NCBI GenBank assembly: GCA_002393575.1
Contig: DGSN01000080.1
Span: forward strand, 1-32,666
Length of the DNA stretch: 32,666 nt
Direction of reading: 5' to 3'
Origin: Prevotellaceae bacterium UBA4361
Lineage (GTDB): Bacteria > Bacteroidota > Bacteroidia > Bacteroidales > Bacteroidaceae
Under the pieces are notes generated by a model. The model was not told the origin of the DNA and did no database searches. It saw only the letters and a list, made by a program, of their open reading frames with translations. Each line of letters opens with the position of its first letter. The first letter of the stretch is position 1. Below are positions 1 to 7,162 of this stretch, piece after piece. The translations under genes were made by a program, and so were the position numbers.

Positions 1-20
1 ACCCTCGGTTACTGAGCGGT

Positions 21-41
21 GACGCTTTCAGCGTCTTTTTT
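21..41 (+). terminator. Intrinsic terminator of a gene left of the window
   Basis: A short perfect hairpin (GACGCT, loop TTC, AGCGTC) is followed at once by six T. This is a classical rho-independent terminator on the plus strand, so a plus-strand gene probably ends just outside the left edge. No coding sequence can be recognised in the first 20 bases. Confidence 0.75.
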
Positions 42-61
42 GCACAACCATCCGAGCATCA

Positions 62-275
62 ATTCACTCATCTTCTCCTATCCTCCATTCCTCCGTAGAG
101 TTCATTTGTGTCCATTTGTTGACCAAATAATTCTCGTTAAATTCACGGGTAATTCACGGACATTCGCGTTAGATAAAGAAAAACGTAAATTACCATGAAT
201 GACCATGAATTTTTCGTAAATTATTTTTCGTGTTCATTTGTGAAAATTTGTTGACCCTAAAAAATTGTTGACCTA
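62..275 (+). repeat. Dispersed intergenic repeat, copy A
   Basis: This stretch opens with a C/T-rich module ending in CTCCGTAGAG, continues with TTCATTTGTGTCCATTTGTTGAC, then a segment with TTCACGGACATTCGCGTTA, and closes with a second TTCGTGTTCATTTG...TTGACC. The same order of modules recurs in reverse complement at 7216-7425, and its first and last modules form the tandem array at 1484-1985. The stop-rich frames and lack of a gene argue that it is a non-coding repeat family. Its function is unknown. Confidence 0.7.
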
Positions 276-277
276 TA

Positions 278-315
278 CAAAAAACGGGGTGGCTCTCCGC
301 TTGGAAAGCCACCCC
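278..315 (-). terminator. Terminator of the ferredoxin gene
   Basis: On the minus strand a G/C-rich stem (GGGGTGGCT paired with AGCCACCCC, 12-base loop) is followed by G and six T. It lies 25 bases after the ferredoxin stop codon and is a typical intrinsic terminator for it. Confidence 0.85.
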
Positions 316-340
316 ACTCTTTTCTGTAGGAAAACGATTG

Positions 341-514
341 TTATTCTCCTGGTGCGATTGCGCCCGAAGGACAAGCATCAGCACAAGTGCCACAATCAAC
401 ACAAGAATCAGGATCGATAACATACTTGCTGTCGCCAGCAGAGATTGCACCTGAAGGGCACTCGCCTTCGCAAGTTCCACACATCACGCAATCGTCATTA
501 ATTACATAAGCCAT
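341..514 (-). CDS. Two-cluster 2[4Fe-4S] ferredoxin, 57 residues
   Basis: This small protein has two copies of the bacterial ferredoxin motif CxxCxxCxxxCP: Cys9, 12, 15, 19 and Cys38, 41, 44, 48. It should bind two [4Fe-4S] clusters and carry electrons in the cytoplasm, for example to or from pyruvate:ferredoxin oxidoreductase or hydrogenase, as clostridial-type ferredoxins do. The length (57 residues) is normal for the family. The start MAYVINDDC is typical, and a purine-rich AAAAAGG site lies 6-12 bases before the ATG. The gene has its own promoter box at 570-577 and terminator at 278-315, so it is monocistronic, and it is divergent from porT. The partner enzyme cannot be told from the context. 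Confidence 0.95.
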   Translation of the reverse strand: MAYVINDDCVMCGTCEGECPSGAISAGDSKYVIDPDSCVDCGTCADACPSGAIAPGE

Positions 515-569
515 AGTCTTTACCTTTTTAGAATTACTATAAATTTGTTAATATCCGTCTTACGGATGG

Positions 570-577
570 CAAAGATA
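570..577 (-). promoter_or_regulatory. -7 box of the ferredoxin promoter
   Basis: The minus strand reads TATCTTTG, a perfect match to the Bacteroidetes TAnnTTTG box, 55 bases before the ferredoxin ATG. No clear TTG is seen at the -33 distance, so only the -7 element is claimed. Confidence 0.6.
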
Positions 578-691
578 CAAAAAAACTATCACCGCCATGC
601 TTTTTCAACAATTTTTTTTCGGTTTTTCCGTGTTTTTTCCATTTCGTGCAATAAAAAAAAGCTTTTTACGTTTTAAAACAGAGATAGCAAA

Positions 692-1438
692 ATGAAAATG
701 TTGAAGCCACATACATTATATAATATATATACTGGAGTGCTGCTGGCAGTGCTCTGGTGCGTTGCCCCATGCCTCGTGCAGCAGGCGCAAGCCCAGACGC
801 GCAAGGTGATGAACCGTCCCTACATCGACCAGCGCAAGCTTCACTACGGTTTTCTCGCTGGCGTCCACATGCAGGACATCGAGCTGATGAACAATGGCTA
901 CACGGACGAGGAAGGCAACCAGTGGTTTGCCGACATGCCCAACTACGAGCCAGGCTTCAGCGTCGGTGTGCTGGCAGAGGCACGACTCACCAACCACATC
1001 TCCGCCCGCATCATCCCCACCATGCACTTCGGCACGAAGAAAATCACCTTCGTCAACCACCTGAACAACGAGCGGCAGTACCAGAACATGAAATCCACCT
1101 ATATCTCCATTCCCCTCGACATCAAGATTTCCGCCGAGCGCTTCAACAACTACCGTCCCTACGTGGTGGCAGGCGTGAACCCGATGCTCGACCTCACCGT
1201 GAAGAGGGGAAGGAACCTGCTCAACAACCGCTTCGACTGCTATCTGGAAGTGGGTTTCGGTTGCGACTTCTACTATTCTTTCTTCAAGTTCATCCCCGAA
1301 ATCAAATTTGCTTACGGTCTCACGAACATCATCAGCAAAAAGCGTGACGACCTCACCGACCCTCGTGCTCTCATCTTCTCCCAGTCGGTAGATGGTGGTC
1401 ACTCCAAGATGATTATCATCAGCCTTTACTTCGAATAA
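692..1438 (+). CDS. porT: PorT-family outer-membrane protein, T9SS accessory
   Basis: The 248-residue product begins with a signal peptide (hydrophobic stretch at about 15-28, likely cleavage after AQA near residue 34). It continues as alternating beta-strand sequence ending in an aromatic residue pair typical of outer-membrane barrels (SLYFE). The segment 'RPYIDQRKLHYGF' followed by 'GVHMQD' is characteristic of PorT, which in Porphyromonas gingivalis is needed for the type IX secretion system. Two proteins in this window, at 2721-6470 and 19709-24352, carry T9SS-like C-terminal signals, which fits. The ATG at 692 is used; an in-frame ATG lies two codons downstream. The gene stands alone and is followed by a long repeat array. 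A general outer-membrane beta-barrel protein is the alternative reading. Confidence 0.8.
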   Translation: MKMLKPHTLYNIYTGVLLAVLWCVAPCLVQQAQAQTRKVMNRPYIDQRKLHYGFLAGVHMQDIELMNNGYTDEEGNQWFADMPNYEPGFSVGVLAEARLTNHISARIIPTMHFGTKKITFVNHLNNERQYQNMKSTYISIPLDIKISAERFNNYRPYVVAGVNPMLDLTVKRGRNLLNNRFDCYLEVGFGCDFYYSFFKFIPEIKFAYGLTNIISKKRDDLTDPRALIFSQSVDGGHSKMIIISLYFE

Positions 1439-1483
1439 CTCCACCAGCACGTTTTTTTCTTATTTCCACGGAGATTTTTTTCT

Positions 1484-1985
1484 TTTTCTACGGAGGATAG
1501 GATATTTGGACTTTTTCTCCTTTACTCCATTACTCCATAGAGTTTCGTGTTCATTTGTGTCAATTTGTTGACTCTATTTAATTCTACGGAGGATTGGAGA
1601 TTAGGACTTTTTTCTCCTTTACTCCATTACTCCGTAGAGATAATTTCGTGTTCATTTGCGTCCATTTGTTGACTCTATTTAATTCTACGGAGGATTGGAG
1701 ATTAGGACTTTTTTCTCCTTTACTCCATTACTCCATAGAGATATTTCGTGTTCATTTGCGTCAATTTGTTGACTCTATTTAATTCTACGGAGGATTGGAG
1801 ATTAGGACTTTTTTCTCCTTTACTCCATAACTCCGTAGAGATTTTTTCGTGTTCATTTGTGTCCATTTGTTGACCCTATTTAATTCTACGGAGGATTGGA
1901 GATTAGGACTTTTTTCTCCTTTACTCCATAACTCCGTAGAGATTTTTTCGTGTTCATTTGCGTCCATTTGTTGACCCTAATTCAG
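1484..1985 (+). repeat. Five tandem ~100-base repeats with internal inverted repeats
   Basis: The segment CTACGGAGGA recurs at about 1488, 1584, 1685, 1785 and 1886, giving spacings of 96, 101, 100 and 101 bases. Each unit has an imperfect inverted repeat: TCTACGGAGGATTGGAG on the left, then TTAGGACTTTTTT, then CTCC...ACTCCGTAGA on the right. This is followed by TTCGTGTTCATTTGYGTCNATTTG and TTGACYCTATTTAA. Units differ by only a few bases, which points to recent amplification or gene conversion. Short open frames on both strands here are by-products of the repeat and are not annotated as genes. Confidence 0.9.
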
Positions 1986-2029
1986 TCTATTCGTTGACTC
2001 TTATTCTGCAAATTTGCAGATGTTTCCGT

Positions 2030-2055
2030 AAAGTGTTACATATTTGTTACACTTT
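2030..2055. promoter_or_regulatory. Near-palindromic operator candidate upstream of the HTH gene
   Basis: AAAGTGTTAC and GTTACACTTT face each other across six bases and match at nine of ten positions. Related half-sites (TTGTATCG, GTGTCGATA) follow up to about 2075, just before the -33 element at 2083. Similar TGATACA / TGTGTCA / TGTATCA half-sites sit after the HTH gene. The natural guess is that the HTH protein binds here; this is inference. Confidence 0.4.
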
Positions 2056-2082
2056 TGTATCGTTTTAGTGTCGATAAATGTT

Positions 2083-2112
2083 TTGTTTTTGGATAAATTT
2101 TGTATAATTTTG
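2083..2112 (+). promoter_or_regulatory. Promoter of the HTH regulator gene
   Basis: TTG at 2083-2085 and TAATTTTG at 2105-2112 are 19 bases apart, as in Bacteroidetes housekeeping promoters. Transcription would start near 2117, giving a leader of about 60 bases. Confidence 0.65.
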
Positions 2113-2176
2113 CATGAAATTTAAACATACCAATTATTTCCATAAACACATTTAGATACCTAAAGTTATCTAAGAC

Positions 2177-2392
2177 ATGGTAAATATCGGACAAAGAATA
2201 CAAGAGGAGCTTGACCGCCAGGAGCGTACCGTCAGTTGGATGGCACGCAAGATGAATTGCAGCCGCAATGGAATCTACCGAATACTTAAGAAAAACAGTA
2301 TCGACACGGCTTTGCTGGGTCAAATCTGCCATGTCCTCCACTACAACTTCTTCGAGGAACTCTCTGAAAATGTGATGAATGAAGAAAAGTGA
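2177..2392 (+). CDS. Small HTH (XRE-like) DNA-binding protein, 71 residues
   Basis: The product is little more than a helix-turn-helix domain. Residues 14-44 (RQERTVSWMARKMNCSRNG, then IYRILKK) look like helices 1-3 of an XRE/Cro-type fold, with the recognition helix in the NCSRNGIYRILKK region. Residues 46-62 (SIDTALLGQICHVLHYN) form the fourth helix. Short regulators of this type, with no second domain, are common in Prevotella and Bacteroides. It has its own promoter and is flanked on both sides by TGT-N-CA-type half-sites. It sits just upstream of the promoter and structured leader of the BspA-like gene, so control of itself and perhaps of that gene is plausible. This is inference from position. 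Confidence 0.8.
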   Translation: MVNIGQRIQEELDRQERTVSWMARKMNCSRNGIYRILKKNSIDTALLGQICHVLHYNFFEELSENVMNEEK

Positions 2393-2418
2393 TACAAAAT
2401 TGTGTCACTTGTGTATCA
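2387..2418. promoter_or_regulatory. Inverted repeats at the end of the HTH gene
   Basis: AAGTGATACA and TGTGTCACTT form a 10-bp stem (one G-T pair) around a four-base loop, and the stem includes the HTH gene's stop codon. A second inverted pair, TGATACA and TGTATCA, overlaps it at 2390-2396 and 2412-2418. There is no T-tract, so it may be an operator before the next promoter (2439) rather than a terminator. Confidence 0.4.
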
Positions 2419-2438
2419 TTTATGGGTCGGAAGATATT

Positions 2439-2468
2439 TTGCGCGAAAACGCGAAACATCTACCTTTG
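2439..2468 (+). promoter_or_regulatory. Strong promoter of the BspA-like gene
   Basis: TTTTG ending at 2441 and TACCTTTG at 2461-2468 are exactly 19 bases apart, a near-ideal Bacteroidetes promoter. Transcription would start near 2473, leaving a leader of about 250 bases before the ATG at 2721. Confidence 0.8.
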
Positions 2469-2472
2469 CACG

Positions 2473-2660
2473 TGATTTTTATATCGAGATAATTTGTGTC
2501 TTAATTGTCAGAAAAACTGCATGAAAGTGCAGCACAGCATACAAATAGTAATATGGTTTTATAATAGCAGTGGATGAGCTGGTAGCGACTCATGCGACTG
2601 GCGCATCCTACGAAAGGGGTTCGATGCGAATCGCGCCCCCTTTGTTTGGAGAAATCGACA
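2473..2660 (+). promoter_or_regulatory. Structured 5' leader, candidate regulatory RNA
   Basis: The untranslated leader folds by eye into several elements. One hairpin, CUGCAU-GAAA-GUGCAG (2517-2532), has a GNRA loop. A middle segment (2572-2608) can pair as GGAUG:CAUCC, as AUGAG:CUCAU or as AUGCG:CGCAU, and these options share bases and so compete. A stronger hairpin (2613-2643) has AAAGGGG:CCCCUUU outside, a UU/CGC internal loop, then CGAU:AUCG closed by a GCGA tetraloop. The last hairpin resembles a terminator or attenuator stem but is followed by GUUUGG rather than a U-tract. No known riboswitch class was recognised. Whether it acts in cis, or ends as a small RNA, cannot be decided here. 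Confidence 0.5.
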
Positions 2661-2720
2661 AGAACAATACAAACTAAATAAATATAAAAATAATTATCAA
2701 CCATTTCAAATTTGGAAATT

Positions 2721-5700
2721 ATGAGATTGAAAAATTTACTCACATTTCTCGTTTTGCTCTTGATATGTATCGGAGTCAAAGCTGCACCTGTGGACATTAA
2801 ATGGCCTGCAAATGCAAATCCTGAAAGGATTAAGATTCATTATGACGATGCTGGGAATCAGGAAATCGAAATCAAAGGTAATCCTGGTTCGTTTGCAGAA
2901 TTCATGGAATTAGTTAATTCTACAGACGACACAGATGAAGATGCTAATGCAGCTAAAGCATTATTTAACTCATGGTCAACAAATGCCACAAAACTTAAGC
3001 TCAAGGGAAATTGGAATGATGCTGATTTTAATGCCTTGAAATCATCATCTGTTACTCCATTGGCAAGTGTAACAACGCTTGATATGAGCGACAATAATTT
3101 TTCTGTTACAGCTCCTTCTGATATTTCAGGCATGGCATTGAGTAGTTTGGAAATTGTTCGTTTTTCAGATGACTTTGTTGTAGAAAGTGAGCCTGAATAT
3201 GGTGAAGATGGCAAAATGACTGACGCAATTACTTTCACTGCAGATGATGCCATCAAGAACTTGAGCACAACAAATAATCCAAATCTAAAATTAGCTTATG
3301 CATTTTATAAAGGTGGAACTGCGCCAAATGATTATAATAAATTTGCTGTTCATTCCTTCGAAGCTAATGCTTTTTCTCAGTTTATGGCTGAGAGAAATAA
3401 TCCTAACATCCCAGAATATTATCAATTATGTCAAGAGATTAGAAAATCAAAATATGTAGGAATGTCGGGGGAGTTTGGTGACAAAGATTTTACTAACAAT
3501 GAACTTCATGGTCTTATTTTCTCAGATAATACTGTTGGTAAACCTGCTGTGTGGGATTTTACAGACGCTACTTTTGTAACATGTGAAAACGTTCCTTCTG
3601 GCGTTCCAAATGCATATTCTGGAATTGATGATTGCTTTGAAGAATTTCCAAAATCTGCACCAGGTAATGTGACGACTAATGCATTCTTTTATTTTAATGG
3701 TTATGCTACTACCGTAGCAAGCATTAAATTACCAACAGGAATTGATGAACTTCCACCTCTTTGTCTGGAAAAATTAGCTTCTGAAAACTTAGCGAATTAT
3801 AAATTAATAACAGGTAAGACGGATGCTCAGATTCAGGAAATCTATCCAGATTTGAGTCAATCTACGAAGTTTGTACCTATTACAACATTGGTCATACCGA
3901 ATAATATTAAGTTCATTGGTCATGAAGCAGTTAAGTGGGGACATTTCTATACAGTAGAGATAGGAAGCGGCATTCAGGAAATTCGTGGAGGTGCTTTCCT
4001 AAAATGTGAGCAATTGCAAGCTTTGGAATTTAAATCAGGAATAGAAGGTGAGTGCAAGATTGGTGAATATTGTTTTTCCGATTGTCAAAACATGGCACAT
4101 ATCGAACTCTGCGAGGGAATTGTGTCGATTGGTGCTGGCTGTTTCGAGGTGAGTCATTATATGGAATCCATCCGTCTCCCAGACACATTGAAAAAAATTG
4201 GTAATAGAGCATTCATGAACTGCCATGCATTGAACAGTATCATCATTCCACCTAATGTTGACCAAATCGGAAAGCAGGCTTTCCATAATACAGGTTTGAA
4301 GGACATCTATCTTACCAATCCTGATAGAGTACCTGTAATATTCTCGTTTGGTAACAATGAAGGTCAGGGTGTTGACACCTATTCCACGTTCTATGACAGC
4401 GAAGTTTGGGCATGGAACGGTATTCCTGATGCTAATGCTCCACAAAGCCACCCAGATTTCACACAGATGACTTGGGAAGAAGCTGCCGATTGGTATTATA
4501 TGAATGCCAACCGTCTTGCTGCTCTTCATTACCCTCCAACACTTAAAGATATTTTGCATGCGGATATCAGTCGTACTTACCATCTGTGGTCAAGCGAAAA
4601 TGATGGCTTGCCTGCTCAACAAGACCTTGCTAATCGTATAGGAGTAGAAGGCGCAACTAACTCGGATGGTAGTGGTAAATGGACGACCGCTGGTTGGGCG
4701 CAATTCTTATTGATGAGAGAGTCTAAGCCAGAGAATGTGTTTGAAAAGAAGTACGAAGACGTTTGGTACACCATGTGTTTCCCATTCGACCTCACCGACG
4801 AGCAGTTGGCTTCTGCATTCAACGAAACATTCAACATTGTTGACTTCTCAGGTGTGGAAATCAAACCCGTTACAGGTACAAATAAGAAGGAGTTGATTCT
4901 TCACTTTAACAATGTTGCTGAGACGTTTTATAAAGACACAGAGGGAAAGTTATATCAACGTAAAAGAGACGGAAATGGTGAAGTCATAAGAGAAAAACCT
5001 TCAGATAATGACTTCGAGTATAATGTTTATCTCGATGATGAAGACTTTGAGTATCATCATGTGACAGTAGGTGTAAATGGTAGTTCATATAAGACAAAGA
5101 CATTCAAAAAATATGTGAATGGTCAACCAACAGGCGATGTTCTTTACATTGATGGATACTTGGCAATTGCTGGTCATCCATATATGATTCACCCAAGCAC
5201 AGGTGCTAAGACGGGTAGTCCTGCAAACTGCCGCTTCCGTGGCATTACATATAAGCCAGTAGATAATCCTGAAACAACAGAGGTGGAAACCAATTACGAT
5301 TGGCTCTATGAAAAGGAGGCTCGCACCGTTGACCTCGGTGTTGCTAAGACTACCGACAATTTCAATCAGGCTGCATACTCTGGATATGAAGGTCAGACTT
5401 ATACATTCATAGGAACTTGTAGAACATATTCTAAAGATGCAGATGAATACATTGCTGCAAATCCTGAACCAACTCCTGTTGTAGACCCAGGTCCAAAACC
5501 AATTTTCGAAGCACCTACAGAGCCAACAATCACTCTTGCTGATTTTGAGGCTCAGAATATGCCTTCTGAGGTAACTAATCCTGGTACTTGGACAAACACT
5601 GATGAAACTTTGTATTTGGCGATGACTGAAGGGCAAGACCAGTATAATCGTGGACCATGGTATGGCGAAAGTAGAATTACAGCTGATTATAATGATGGTT

Positions 5701-6470
5701 CATCACAATGGCTTAGTTGGAAGGGCAAAGAACATATGTTCCAAAATATCGATGGAGTAATAAATCCTTATTCGAATGAAGAAGGCTGTTTCGATCAATG
5801 TAAATCGACATTCAATAAAAAGTCTGACATTTTGGCCTATAATCAGTATTTATCAGATTTAGCAGCATATAAATTAGCATATTCTAGATTGGAAGCTGAT
5901 TGGACTAATTGGAATAATTATTCGAATGATCCTACTGGATACGAAAATACTTGGAATACTACAGTTCTTAAATCATGGCAGGATCAAAAAGACGAATATG
6001 ATTCTTATCCTTCAAGACATGCGGTTTGGGAATCTTCTATTGCTAATTATAAGGTTCAGATTCCTAAATATGCTTATTTCTTGGCTCGTGAGGGAGTGAA
6101 GTTACCTAAATACTATCGTGAAATGGCTGATGAAGGTCCTGCCAGAACAGGTGGTGTATGGAGTCAATATTCAGCAATCATCAAGCCAAATCAAGGTGCA
6201 ATCGATGGTATAGAACAAGGAGTGGAATCAACCACATCAAGCGGAAATGTTAAGGGATTCGACATGGTATTCAACGAGGATTTCGTGGGTGATTATGACC
6301 CAACTGAAATCAAGGAAATCGTTGCAGAAGCTGAGAAAAAAGGCCAGAAGGTGGAATACTTTGACGTTGTAGTCAGCATCAATGGTGAGATAGTTCGTCA
6401 AGGCACATCTTTGCAAGGTCTTCCATCGGGTATGTATATCATCAATGGTAAGAAATATTTGGTGAAGTAA
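2721..6470 (+). CDS. BspA-like leucine-rich-repeat surface protein with T9SS signal
   Basis: The 1249-residue product starts with a signal peptide (hydrophobic run LLTFLVLLLICIG, cleavage near VKA). A central region (about 390-540) has BspA-type (LRR_5) repeats with phrases such as 'LVIPNNIKFIGHEAV', 'IRLPDTLKKIGNRAFMNC' and 'IIIPPNVDQIGKQAF'. Around residue 675 there is 'YTMCFPFDL', a motif seen in many large Prevotella surface proteins. The last ~40 residues end in 'GLPSGMYIINGKKYLVK', typical of T9SS type A sorting signals, so export to the cell surface by T9SS is likely. BspA proteins mediate adhesion to host proteins or other bacteria; the ligand here is unknown. An in-frame TTG at 2712 is possible, but ATG 2721 places the signal peptide correctly. 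The gene is visibly more A/T-rich than the genes at 7600-9800, suggesting acquisition. Confidence 0.85.
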   Translation: MRLKNLLTFLVLLLICIGVKAAPVDIKWPANANPERIKIHYDDAGNQEIEIKGNPGSFAEFMELVNSTDDTDEDANAAKALFNSWSTNATKLKLKGNWNDADFNALKSSSVTPLASVTTLDMSDNNFSVTAPSDISGMALSSLEIVRFSDDFVVESEPEYGEDGKMTDAITFTADDAIKNLSTTNNPNLKLAYAFYKGGTAPNDYNKFAVHSFEANAFSQFMAERNNPNIPEYYQLCQEIRKSKYVGMSGEFGDKDFTNNELHGLIFSDNTVGKPAVWDFTDATFVTCENVPSGVPNAYSGIDDCFEEFPKSAPGNVTTNAFFYFNGYATTVASIKLPTGIDELPPLCLEKLASENLANYKLITGKTDAQIQEIYPDLSQSTKFVPITTLVIPNNIKFIGHEAVKWGHFYTVEIGSGIQEIRGGAFLKCEQLQALEFKSGIEGECKIGEYCFSDCQNMAHIELCEGIVSIGAGCFEVSHYMESIRLPDTLKKIGNRAFMNCHALNSIIIPPNVDQIGKQAFHNTGLKDIYLTNPDRVPVIFSFGNNEGQGVDTYSTFYDSEVWAWNGIPDANAPQSHPDFTQMTWEEAADWYYMNANRLAALHYPPTLKDILHADISRTYHLWSSENDGLPAQQDLANRIGVEGATNSDGSGKWTTAGWAQFLLMRESKPENVFEKKYEDVWYTMCFPFDLTDEQLASAFNETFNIVDFSGVEIKPVTGTNKKELILHFNNVAETFYKDTEGKLYQRKRDGNGEVIREKPSDNDFEYNVYLDDEDFEYHHVTVGVNGSSYKTKTFKKYVNGQPTGDVLYIDGYLAIAGHPYMIHPSTGAKTGSPANCRFRGITYKPVDNPETTEVETNYDWLYEKEARTVDLGVAKTTDNFNQAAYSGYEGQTYTFIGTCRTYSKDADEYIAANPEPTPVVDPGPKPIFEAPTEPTITLADFEAQNMPSEVTNPGTWTNTDETLYLAMTEGQDQYNRGPWYGESRITADYNDGSSQWLSWKGKEHMFQNIDGVINPYSNEEGCFDQCKSTFNKKSDILAYNQYLSDLAAYKLAYSRLEADWTNWNNYSNDPTGYENTWNTTVLKSWQDQKDEYDSYPSRHAVWESSIANYKVQIPKYAYFLAREGVKLPKYYREMADEGPARTGGVWSQYSAIIKPNQGAIDGIEQGVESTTSSGNVKGFDMVFNEDFVGDYDPTEIKEIVAEAEKKGQKVEYFDVVVSINGEIVRQGTSLQGLPSGMYIINGKKYLVK

Positions 6471-6506
6471 AATAATTATAAACTCTCTTAATTATTAAGG
6501 AATAAT

Positions 6507-6746
6507 ATGAAAAAGAACTATATACAGCCTGATATTAATATCAATGCTCGATATGCGTTAGAATGTTCAATTTGCAATGCTACTATTGAACGCAAAGCAG
6601 ATTGGGGTGGTACTGGTAAATATGCCAATCCTGATTGGCACAACCAAGGATATAGTGCCGATCCAGTTGATATAGCTGGTGACAATTACGGAACTCTCAA
6701 TTCCCAGACCAAGAGTCGTGGTGCTGACTGGGGCACCATCTGGTAA
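6507..6746 (+). CDS. Small protein of unknown function, 79 residues, after BspA-like gene
   Basis: The gene starts 36 bases after the BspA-like stop and has a good AAGGA site 5-9 bases before its ATG, so it is probably co-transcribed and really translated. The N-terminus MKKNYIQPDI resembles the 'MKK.Y..P' opening of many unexplained small proteins of Prevotella and Bacteroides. The rest is hydrophilic, with two cysteines (CSIC), many Gly/Asn/Asp/Trp residues, and an ADWG motif seen twice (in 'KADWGG' and at the end in 'SRGADWGTIW'). There is no signal peptide or membrane helix. No function can be assigned. A secreted or modified peptide, or a partner of the surface protein, are possibilities only. 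Confidence 0.65.
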   Translation: MKKNYIQPDININARYALECSICNATIERKADWGGTGKYANPDWHNQGYSADPVDIAGDNYGTLNSQTKSRGADWGTIW

Positions 6747-6789
6747 TCCCCTCTCCTATCGTTAAGAAACAGACTTCATACTCTCTCTC

Positions 6790-6822
6790 CTCGGAGCGCA
6801 GGCATCCCGCTTGCGCTCCGAG
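6790..6822 (+). terminator. Strong hairpin after the small-protein gene
   Basis: CTCGGAGCGCA and TGCGCTCCGAG form an 11-bp perfect stem around an 11-base loop. A T-tract does not follow directly (TGCGTTTAGGG), but the position between two transcription units fits a transcription end or an RNA 3' stabilising hairpin. Confidence 0.55.
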
Positions 6823-6890
6823 TGCGTTTAGGGTAAATGATGAGTCAATACATTTTTTGTAAAAAAATAGGTTTTTGCAAAAAAAAGGCA

Positions 6891-6898
6891 TATATTTG
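6891..6898 (+). promoter_or_regulatory. -7 box of the antitoxin-like gene
   Basis: TATATTTG matches the TAnnTTTG box. A transcript from here would start near 6903. The ATG at 6923 then leaves a short leader; the in-frame ATG at 6911 would be nearly leaderless. Confidence 0.55.
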
Positions 6899-6922
6899 CA
6901 GCGTGAACAAATGATAGAAGTT

Positions 6923-7162
6923 ATGACTACTACTCAACTGAATGCGGAATTGTTTCGTGAACTTAACATCATCGTGACAGACGACGGGTTAATGCAAAAG
7001 GCTATCAAGGCTCTGCGACGTATTACAGCAGAAAAAAAGGTGGAAAACGAAACAGACTATATCTTGTCTTCACCAGCTATGGTGGAGATACTTGAGAAGG
7101 GGGATGAGGAAATCAAAAGAGGGGAATTTGAAACGACAAAGGTGGAGGACCTATGGAATTAG
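6923..7162 (+). CDS. Small antitoxin-like protein, 79 residues
   Basis: The product begins MTTTQLNAELFRELNIIV and continues with 'GLMQKAIKALRRITAEKK', then an acidic C-terminal half. Small Bacteroidetes proteins with this N-terminal layout are often found beside toxin genes and are thought to be antitoxins. This is recognition of a pattern, not of a named family. An in-frame ATG at 6911 would add four residues (MIEV); 6923 was chosen because the promoter box at 6891-6898 leaves a reasonable leader and the protein then starts in the usual way. No intact toxin gene follows: only a 42-codon frame overlapping the stop codon, which runs into the dispersed repeat. It may be an orphan or decayed module. 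Confidence 0.6.
   Translation: MTTTQLNAELFRELNIIVTDDGLMQKAIKALRRITAEKKVENETDYILSSPAMVEILEKGDEEIKRGEFETTKVEDLWN

Noticed and set aside
190..480. A 96-codon minus-strand frame with a hydrophobic N-terminus
   Set aside because: It overlaps the ferredoxin gene in another frame; the eight cysteines in correct spacing make the ferredoxin frame the real one.
1594..1967. Short frames of about 60 codons on both strands of the repeat array
   Set aside because: They repeat with the array period and have no ribosome-binding sites or family resemblance.
1484..1985. CRISPR array
   Set aside because: The whole ~100-base unit repeats with almost no variable part; there are no unique spacers and no cas genes.
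2572..2650. tRNA-like words (GAGCTGGTAGC and GGTTCGAT) in the BspA leader
   Set aside because: There is no 7-bp acceptor stem, the would-be anticodon loop has only five bases, and the GGTTCGA part belongs to a longer hairpin with a GCGA loop.
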